Below, one piece after another: positions 58,473 through 64,000 of a stretch of 64,000 nucleotides of DNA; position 1 is the stretch's first letter; every line of letters begins with the position of its first letter. The stretch covers positions 2,976,001 to 3,040,000 of the forward strand of contig NZ_LT670847.1 in the NCBI RefSeq assembly GCF_900142895.1. The letters run 5' to 3'. Source of the stretch: Vreelandella subglaciescola. GTDB lineage: Bacteria; Pseudomonadota; Gammaproteobacteria; Pseudomonadales; Halomonadaceae. Below the pieces are notes generated by a model. The model was not told where the DNA came from and did not search any database. It saw nothing but the letters and a program-made list of their open reading frames with translations. A program made the translations under genes and the position numbers.

Positions 58473-59276
58473 ATGTGTGAGCTTTTGGGCATGAGCGCCA
58501 ACGTGCCGACGGATATTTGCTTTAGTTTTGCCGGCTTTTTGCACCGCGGCGGCGGCACCGGCCCGCACCGTGACGGCTGGGGCATCGCGTTTTACGAGCA
58601 GGGTGGCTACCGCGATTTTCGGGATCCGCACCCGTCGGTTGATTCACCCATCGCGCGGCTGATCTGCGACTATCCGATTAAGTCCCATGTCGTAATCAGT
58701 CATATCCGCCAGGCCAACGTGGGCGAGGTGACGCTTGCCAATACCCACCCGTTCACCCGGGAAATGTGGGGGCGGCCATGGTGCTATGCACACAACGGCC
58801 AGCTGGAAGGCTGGCAAGACCTGCCGCTGGGCAGCTATACCCCGGTGGGTAAAACCGACAGCGAACACGCCTGCTGCTTTTTGCTCGGCGAGCTACGCCG
58901 CGAGTTTCCTACGCCGCCGGACGAGCCGCAACGGCTCTGGCAGCATTTGCACGCGCTATGCGAGCGTCTGCGGGCGCTGGGCGTTTTCAACCTGCTACTG
59001 TCCGACGGCGACTACCTGTATACGTTTTGCTCGACTAAGCTTGCTCATATTACCCGGCGTGCGCCGTTCGGCGAGGCCGAGCTTTCCGACGCCGAGATGA
59101 CGGTCAACTTTGTCGAGCACACCACGCCCGACGATATTGTCTCGGTGATTGCCACCGAACCGCTGACGCATAACGAAAAGTGGCAGCGCATGGCGCCGGG
59201 CGAGCTTCTGGTGTGGCAAGACGGCGAGATTCAGGCGCGCTACACGGCCGCTGCCATGTCATCGGCGCGGGGCTGA
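58473..59276 (+). CDS. yafJ: Class II glutamine amidotransferase, YafJ family
   Basis: 267-residue Ntn-hydrolase. The nucleophile Cys2 is exposed after Met removal (MCELLGMSANVPTDICFSFAGFLHRGGGTGPHRDGWGIAFYE); other glutaminase-site residues are in SHIRQANVGEVTLANTHPF and CYAHNGQLEGW, KTDSEHACCFLLG. No synthase domain, so the ammonia acceptor is unknown; members are often just called putative glutamine amidotransferases. AAAGGAG lies before the ATG. Confidence 0.93.
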   Translation: MCELLGMSANVPTDICFSFAGFLHRGGGTGPHRDGWGIAFYEQGGYRDFRDPHPSVDSPIARLICDYPIKSHVVISHIRQANVGEVTLANTHPFTREMWGRPWCYAHNGQLEGWQDLPLGSYTPVGKTDSEHACCFLLGELRREFPTPPDEPQRLWQHLHALCERLRALGVFNLLLSDGDYLYTFCSTKLAHITRRAPFGEAELSDAEMTVNFVEHTTPDDIVSVIATEPLTHNEKWQRMAPGELLVWQDGEIQARYTAAAMSSARG

Positions 59277-59350
59277 AAAGGGCTTGGTAAGCGTCAGCCA
59301 TTGACGCAAAGCGACCAGACGACGGGGCGGATTAGACAAAGGATGTAAAT

Positions 59351-59364
59351 GAAACAAAAGTTTC
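59351..59364. promoter_or_regulatory. PsrA-like operator upstream of fadD
   Basis: GAAAC-AAAA-GTTTC (extended to TGAAAC...GTTTCA at 59350-59365) fits the published PsrA consensus (G/C)AAAC-N2-4-GTTT(G/C). PsrA is the TetR-type repressor of fatty-acid degradation genes in Pseudomonas. The site is about 125 bases before the acyl-CoA ligase start. Confidence 0.65.
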
Positions 59365-59394
59365 AAGCGGTCGTTTTACAGCGTATGGCGGGTT

Positions 59395-59422
59395 GTATAT
59401 GGTGAATCGTATATGGTGAATC
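59395..59422 (+). repeat. 14-bp exact tandem repeat upstream of fadD
   Basis: Two exact copies of gtatatggtgaatc, in the 214-base gap between yafJ and fadD. The region also holds the PsrA-like site and a TTGAAA (59437-59442) that may be a -35. Confidence 0.85.
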
Positions 59423-59490
59423 GATAGCCGTAATGCTTGAAACAACAACAAAGTCGGTTACTAGATCGACATGGATAGCGGAGACTGCCG

Positions 59491-61227
59491 ATGAGCGAAC
59501 ATATCTCTTCCTCAGCGCCTGAGGGCGAAGATACCAATGGTTCGGTGCCCGTCGAATCGGTGCTCTACGGGCCCGCGCTTGAAGGGCTTGAGCGGTATAG
59601 CTCGATTACCGACGTGTTGTATAAAGCCGTCGAACGCTTTGGTGCTAAGCCCGCCTTTACCTGTATGGGGAAAACGCTAAGCTTCAACGAGCTGGAACGC
59701 CTGTCGGCGAGCTTTGCTGCTTGGCTGACCCATGAAACCGATCTTGAACCCGGCGACCGTGTCGCTATTCAGTTGCCCAACGTGCTGCAGTTTCCCGTGG
59801 CGGTCTTCGGCGCGCTGCGTGCGGGGATGGTGGTGGTCAATACCAACCCGCTTTACACCGAGCGTGAAATGGCGCACCAGTTCAAGGATGCCGGCGCCAA
59901 GGCAATCGTGATTCTGGCCAACATGGCTGCCAAGCTCGAAAAGGTGCTGGAGAAAACCGACATCCGCCACGTGCTGGTGACCGAACTGGCCGATTTGCAC
60001 GATGCCCCCAAGCGCTGGGTCATCAACGCCGCCGTCAAATACGTGAAAAAAATGGTGCCGACGTATTCGTTGCCGAGTTCGACGCCGTTTCGTCAGGCGC
60101 TGCGCAAGGGCAGTACGCTGAGCCAGCAGGATGCTCCCCGCGGGCTTGATGACCTGGCAGCGCTGCAATATACCGGCGGCACCACCGGCAAACCCAAGGG
60201 CGCGATGCTGACCCACCGCAATCTGGTGGCCAACATGGTGCAGGCGCGTACGGCCATTGGCGGCAATATCAAGGAAGGGGAAGAGCTGGTGATTGCGCCG
60301 CTGCCGGTGTATCACATCTATACGTTTACCGTGAACTGCCTGTTTCTGGTGGATACCGGCAACCATTCGCTGCTGATTCCCAACCCCCGTGATCTGGACG
60401 GCTTTGTCAAAGCGCTCAAGGGCTTGTCCTTTAGCGGATTTATCGGCCTGAACACGCTGTTCAACGCGCTGTGCAATCGAGATGATTTCAAACAGCTGGA
60501 TTTTTCCTCCCTGCACCTGACCATTTCCGGCGGCATGGCGTTGACCAGTGCGGCCGCCAAGCGCTGGCACGACGTGACCGGCTGCCCCGTGGCCGAGGGC
60601 TACGGGCTGACCGAAACCTCGCCGATTGTGACGTTCAACCCCAGCGAGGCGATACAGCTGGGCAGCATCGGCAAGCCGGTGGCGGGCACGTCGGTCAAGG
60701 TGGTCGACCCGGAAGGCAACGACGCGGCGCTGGGCGAGCCGGGCGAGCTTTGCGTCAAAGGCCCTCAGGTGATGAAAGGCTACTGGCAGCGTGACGACGA
60801 AACGCGTCAGGCCGTCAAGGACGGCTGGTTTGCCACCGGCGATATTGCCGTGCTGCAGGATGACGGCTACGTACGCATCGTGGATCGCAAAAAAGACATG
60901 ATTCTGGTGTCCGGTTTCAACGTTTACCCCAACGAAATCGAAGACGTTGTGGCGGCTCACCCCGATGTGCTTGAGTCCGCCGCCGTGGGGATCCCCGATG
61001 ACGATAGCGGCGAGGCCATCAAGCTGTACGTCGTGGCCAAAGGCGACGGGCTTGATGCCGAGACGCTGCGGCGCTGGTGCAAAAAAGAGCTGGCAGGCTA
61101 CAAGGTGCCGAAGCACGTGGTGTTTCGCGACGAGCTGCCCAAGACCAACGTGGGCAAGGTGCTGCGCCGCCAGCTGCGCGATGAAGACGACAAGGCGGCG
61201 GACGCGACCGGGAACCGCGACGCATAG
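59491..61227 (+). CDS. fadD: Long-chain-fatty-acid--CoA ligase
   Basis: Activates fatty acids to acyl-CoA for beta-oxidation or lipid use. 578 residues, ANL superfamily: LQYTGGTTGKPKGAMLTHRNLVANM (A3 P-loop), PLPVYHIYTFTVN, TISGGMALTSAAAKRWHDVTGCPVAEGYGLTETSPIV (A5), KPVAGTSVKVVDPEGND, KGYWQRDDETRQAVKDGWFATGDIAVLQDDGYVRIVDRKKDMILVSGFNVYPNEIEDVVAAHPDV (A7/A8) and the catalytic Lys in PKTNVGKVLRRQL (A10). Matches FadD closely in layout. Propionyl-CoA from odd-chain fatty acids would feed the prp operon of this same window. Confidence 0.94.
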   Translation: MSEHISSSAPEGEDTNGSVPVESVLYGPALEGLERYSSITDVLYKAVERFGAKPAFTCMGKTLSFNELERLSASFAAWLTHETDLEPGDRVAIQLPNVLQFPVAVFGALRAGMVVVNTNPLYTEREMAHQFKDAGAKAIVILANMAAKLEKVLEKTDIRHVLVTELADLHDAPKRWVINAAVKYVKKMVPTYSLPSSTPFRQALRKGSTLSQQDAPRGLDDLAALQYTGGTTGKPKGAMLTHRNLVANMVQARTAIGGNIKEGEELVIAPLPVYHIYTFTVNCLFLVDTGNHSLLIPNPRDLDGFVKALKGLSFSGFIGLNTLFNALCNRDDFKQLDFSSLHLTISGGMALTSAAAKRWHDVTGCPVAEGYGLTETSPIVTFNPSEAIQLGSIGKPVAGTSVKVVDPEGNDAALGEPGELCVKGPQVMKGYWQRDDETRQAVKDGWFATGDIAVLQDDGYVRIVDRKKDMILVSGFNVYPNEIEDVVAAHPDVLESAAVGIPDDDSGEAIKLYVVAKGDGLDAETLRRWCKKELAGYKVPKHVVFRDELPKTNVGKVLRRQLRDEDDKAADATGNRDA

Positions 61228-61310
61228 CCCGGCCTTTACAGCGTGGCGTGAAGCTGGAATCATCGCGGCGTCAGTATTTTCAAAAATCATTTCCACAAAC
61301 GGAGATCGTC

Positions 61311-61514
61311 ATGCCGATCGTCAATATCCAGCTCATTGAAGGCCGTACTGCCGAGCAGAAAGAAACGCTGATCAAAAACGTCACCGACGCCTGCGTTGAA
61401 TCCGTTGACTGCACGCCGGAAAGCGTACGCATCCTGCTCTCCGATGTTGAAGTGCAGGACTTTGGCGTTGCCGGTGAATCCGTCGCCAAGCGCCGCGCGG
61501 ATAAATCGTCTTGA
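61311..61514 (+). CDS. 4-oxalocrotonate tautomerase family protein
   Basis: 67-residue tautomerase-superfamily protein; after Met removal the catalytic Pro1 is exposed (MPIVNIQLIEGRTAEQKETLIKNVTDACVESVDCTPESVRILLSDVEVQDFGVAGESVAKRR). The Arg expected at position 11 (GR) is present, with a second Arg near 39-40. No catabolic neighbours (xyl-type genes) are present, so the substrate is unknown. GGAG at six bases from the ATG; a longer frame to 61248 is not supported. Confidence 0.9.
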   Translation: MPIVNIQLIEGRTAEQKETLIKNVTDACVESVDCTPESVRILLSDVEVQDFGVAGESVAKRRADKSS

Positions 61515-61566
61515 GTTCGCGTTAGCGCACCGGGGTAGGTGCCGCTTGCCCGAAAGCGTTACAATG

Positions 61567-61594
61567 GTCAGCCCGCTCAAACGAGCGGGCTGAC
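61567..61594 (+). terminator. Terminator hairpin after the tautomerase gene
   Basis: Perfect 12-bp stem GTCAGCCCGCTC / GAGCGGGCTGAC with an AAAC loop, then tgttta. The T-rich tail is imperfect but the stem is very stable. Confidence 0.75.
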
Positions 61595-61596
61595 TG

Positions 61597-61638
61597 TTTA
61601 TGAATACGTCTTTATGAATATGTCGTTATAAATACGTT
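61597..61638 (+). repeat. 14-bp imperfect tandem repeat between terminator and hrpA
   Basis: Three consecutive units: tttatgaatacgtc, tttatgaatatgtc, gttataaatacgtt. AT-rich block directly after the terminator hairpin and before hrpA; probably within its promoter or leader. Confidence 0.8.
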
Positions 61639-61684
61639 GCTATGAAAAACCGTGCCTGCACCTGCTGATGGAATTGATCCGACC

Positions 61685-64000
61685 GTGACTGCCGATACCT
61701 CAGATTCTTCTACCGTGACGCCGGCTGTGCCTTTGGCTGATGCCAGGGCCGCCCATGCCGAGCGCCTGAGTGCTTTGCGCAAGGCCGCCTCTACGCTGAT
61801 GCTGAGCGATGCCCAGCGCATTGAGCGGCGCTTTGCCGGGATTGAGCGCCGCCTGCGCGACGGTAAACCGGTGGATCGCGGCCTTGACGAGATAACTCGC
61901 GAAGTAGAGCGCGCCGGACGTTTGGTGCAGGCGCGCCGAGACCAGCGTGTGGCGCTGAACTACCCCCCGGAACTGCCGGTAGTCGAGCGCCGCGAGGATA
62001 TTCTCAAGGCGCTCGATGAGCATCAGGTGGTGATTGTGGCCGGTGAAACGGGTTCGGGGAAAACCACCCAGCTGCCCAAGCTCTGCCTTGAACTGGGGCG
62101 CGGCCGGCGAGGGCTGATCGGGCACACCCAGCCGCGCCGGCTGGCGGCACGCAGCGTTGCCACACGGCTGGCCGAAGAGCTTTCCACGCCGCTGGGTGAT
62201 CAGGTGGGCTATCAAGTGCGCTTTACCGATCAGAGCCGTGATACCACTCTGGTCAAACTGATGACCGACGGGATTCTGCTGGCCGAAACCCGCCACGACC
62301 CGCTGCTGTGGCGCTACGACACGATCATTATCGACGAGGCCCACGAGCGCAGCCTGAACATCGATTTTCTGCTCGGCTATCTCAAGCGATTATTGCCCAA
62401 ACGGCCCGATCTCAAAGTGGTTATCACCTCGGCGACCATCGACGTAGAGCGCTTTTCCGCACACTTCGGCACGCCCGGCCGCCCCGCGCCGGTGGTCGAG
62501 GTGACCGGGCGCACCTATCCGGTCGGGGTGCGCTATCGCCCGCTTACGCGCGAGGCTGACGACGAAGACGACAGCACTCTGCAGGAGGGTATCGTGCAGG
62601 CGGTGGCGGAAATCGAGCAGATCGAGCGTGAAAACCACTGGCTGCACGGCCCGCGCGATGTGCTGGTGTTCCTGCCCGGCGAGCGTGAAATCCGCGAAAC
62701 TGCCGACACCCTGCGCCGCGCCGACTTCAAGGGCACCGAGATTCTGCCGCTTTATGCGCGGCTGTCCAACGCCGAGCAGAACCGCGTGTTTGCCCCGCAC
62801 CGCGGGCGGCGTATTGTGCTCGCCACCAACGTGGCGGAAACCTCGCTGACCGTCCCCGGGATTCGCTATGTGATTGACCCGGGGCTGGTGCGCATCAGCC
62901 GCTACAGTTACCGTGCCAAGATTCAGCGCCTGCCGGTCGAGCCGGTCAGTCAGGCCAGCGCTAACCAGCGCAAGGGCCGCTGCGGGCGGATCGCCGAAGG
63001 CGTCTGTATCCGCCTGTATGACGAAGACGATTTTCTCGCTCGCCCCGAGTTCACCGATCCGGAAATCCAGCGGACGAACCTGGCTTCGGTGATTCTGTCC
63101 ATGCTGGCGCTTAAGCTGGGCAGCATCGAGGCGTTTCCGTTTGTCGATCCGCCTGACAGCCGCTTTGTCAAAGACGGCTTCCGACTGCTGTTCGAGCTGG
63201 GCGCGGTGAGTGAAAAAAATGCGCTGACCCCGCTTGGCCGCCAGATTGCGCGCCTGCCGGTCGACCCGCGGCTGGCGCGGATGGTGCTGGCCGGTGCCGA
63301 GCGCGGCAGCCTGCGCGATGTGCTGGTGGTGGTCTCGGCGCTGTCGATTCAGGACCCGCGCGATCGCCCGGCGGATAAACGTCAGGCGGCGGATCAGGCG
63401 CACAATCGCTGGCACTCGCCGGAGTCGGATTTTGTCGCGCTGGTCAATCTCTGGCACGGCGTGGAAAACGCTCGTGAGGCGCTCTCCGGCAACCAGCTCA
63501 GGCGCTGGTGCCGCGAGCATTACATCAACTACCTGCGCGTGCGCGAATGGCACGATACCTTCCGTCAGCTGCGTCAGCTGCTGCGCGATATGGACATCGA
63601 AGTGCCGCCGCCGGCGCCCAAAGACCCCGAACAAAGCGAAGAAGAGGCGCGCAAGCTCCGGCGCACAACCTCCGGCAAGCTGCACCAGGCGTTGCTTTCG
63701 GGGCTTTTATCCAACCTGGGTTTGCTGACCGAAAATCGCGAATACCTGGGCGCGCGCAACCGCAAGTTCGTGATTCATCCGGGCTCGGGGCTGGCGAAAA
63801 AATCGCCCAAATGGCTGATGACCTTTGAGCTGATCGAAACCTCGCGGCTGTTTGCCCGCATGGTGGCGAAAATTGATCCGGCGTGGATCGAGCCGCAGGC
63901 CGAGCATTTGGTCAAGCGCAGCCATAGCGACCCACACTGGGAAATGAAGCGCGCTCAGGTGGTGGCGAAAGAACAGGTTACGCTGTTTGGCCTGCCGATT
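61685..64000 (+). CDS. hrpA: ATP-dependent RNA helicase HrpA (3' end outside window)
   Basis: DEAH-box RNA helicase implicated in rescuing stalled ribosomes. 772 codons visible, no stop before the right edge; E. coli HrpA has 1300 residues. Motifs: Walker A VAGETGSGKTTQLPKL, TQPRRLAARSVATRLAEEL, DEAHERSLNIDFLLGYLK, SATIDVERFS, VLVFLPGEREIRE, ATNVAETSLTVPGIRYVIDPGL, ANQRKGRCGRIAEGVCIRLY, followed by the HA2/ratchet region. Start uncertain: GTG at 61685 is used and GTG at 61652 is also in frame; neither has a strong ribosome site and no in-frame ATG lies upstream after the last stop. Confidence 0.95.
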   Translation, partial: MTADTSDSSTVTPAVPLADARAAHAERLSALRKAASTLMLSDAQRIERRFAGIERRLRDGKPVDRGLDEITREVERAGRLVQARRDQRVALNYPPELPVVERREDILKALDEHQVVIVAGETGSGKTTQLPKLCLELGRGRRGLIGHTQPRRLAARSVATRLAEELSTPLGDQVGYQVRFTDQSRDTTLVKLMTDGILLAETRHDPLLWRYDTIIIDEAHERSLNIDFLLGYLKRLLPKRPDLKVVITSATIDVERFSAHFGTPGRPAPVVEVTGRTYPVGVRYRPLTREADDEDDSTLQEGIVQAVAEIEQIERENHWLHGPRDVLVFLPGEREIRETADTLRRADFKGTEILPLYARLSNAEQNRVFAPHRGRRIVLATNVAETSLTVPGIRYVIDPGLVRISRYSYRAKIQRLPVEPVSQASANQRKGRCGRIAEGVCIRLYDEDDFLARPEFTDPEIQRTNLASVILSMLALKLGSIEAFPFVDPPDSRFVKDGFRLLFELGAVSEKNALTPLGRQIARLPVDPRLARMVLAGAERGSLRDVLVVVSALSIQDPRDRPADKRQAADQAHNRWHSPESDFVALVNLWHGVENAREALSGNQLRRWCREHYINYLRVREWHDTFRQLRQLLRDMDIEVPPPAPKDPEQSEEEARKLRRTTSGKLHQALLSGLLSNLGLLTENREYLGARNRKFVIHPGSGLAKKSPKWLMTFELIETSRLFARMVAKIDPAWIEPQAEHLVKRSHSDPHWEMKRAQVVAKEQVTLFGLPI

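Noticed and set aside
59677-61296. 539-codon minus-strand open frame opposite fadD
   Set aside because: Antisense shadow of a fully motif-supported acyl-CoA ligase; no recognisable domain.
62390-63685. 431-codon minus-strand open frame opposite hrpA
   Set aside because: Antisense to the helicase domain, whose plus-strand frame carries all DEAH motifs; composition is of the shadow type.

Overview
The window is GC-rich chromosomal DNA of a gammaproteobacterium. Gene content and order point to the Halomonadaceae (Halomonas-like): fused nuoCD, the set GntR-prpB-prpC-acnD-prpF-prpD, lapA-lapB beside pyrF, and gacA-uvrC-pgsA-tRNA(Gly,Cys,Leu). The genus is an inference from family resemblance, not from a search. 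Nearly all of the window is core metabolism and information processing. I see no prophage, insertion sequence, CRISPR array or classical defence cassette.

Layout. 1-12278 (minus): the complex I operon nuoA-B-CD-E-F-G-H-I-J-K-L and the start of nuoM, cut by the left edge. 12645-15124 (plus): trpG-trpD-trpC, convergent with pntA-pntB (proton-pumping transhydrogenase, minus) across a shared terminator hairpin. 18520-22329 (minus): a YdiJ-like FAD/Fe-S oxidoreductase and a DUF4202 protein. 22515-29861: serS, a periplasmic SIMPL protein, a PerM/AI-2E family permease, trxA, cysB with a short cysH, and pabB. 30058-38257 (plus): the complete 2-methylcitrate (propionate) operon with its own GntR-type regulator and what look like paired operators. 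38280-43973: a ComEA-like helix-hairpin-helix protein, pyrF, lapB-lapA-ihfB, sdhE-cptA and nadB. 44173-47753 (minus): gacA-uvrC-pgsA followed by a tRNA Gly-Cys-Leu cluster that has a consensus promoter. 47937-54469: tRNA-Ala, argF, grxD, dnaX-ybaB-recR, rnd-ycgL, ycgN. 54536-59276: a D-threonine-aldolase/D-serine-deaminase-like PLP enzyme, an oligopeptidase B-like S9 peptidase, an unrecognised membrane protein and a YafJ-type amidotransferase. 59491-64000: a long-chain acyl-CoA ligase with a PsrA-like operator, a 4-oxalocrotonate tautomerase homologue, and hrpA running off the right edge.

How the genes fit together. Many encode respiratory and redox balance (complex I, transhydrogenase, thioredoxin, glutaredoxin, the succinate dehydrogenase flavinylation factor), sulfate assimilation (cysB/cysH), chorismate use (trpGDC, pabB), and fatty-acid or propionate catabolism (fadD, prp). 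The regulatory sites readable from sequence are a pair of TTGT(C/T)GACAA palindromes around the prp promoter, a PsrA-type GAAAC-N4-GTTTC site before fadD, a palindrome at the nadB promoter, and strong sigma70 promoters before both tRNA loci.

The least expected pattern is a recurrent set of short tandem duplications (unit 12-27 bp, 2-4 copies) at gene ends and in short intergenic gaps: the nuoL and nadB N-termini, the nuoF C-terminus, across the ydiJ, trxA and lapB stop codons, beside serS, and before fadD, ihfB and hrpA. I did not find a convincing new multi-gene system. The most follow-up-worthy items are the prp operator pair, the microduplications, and the PLP-enzyme insertion with its truncated downstream frame.
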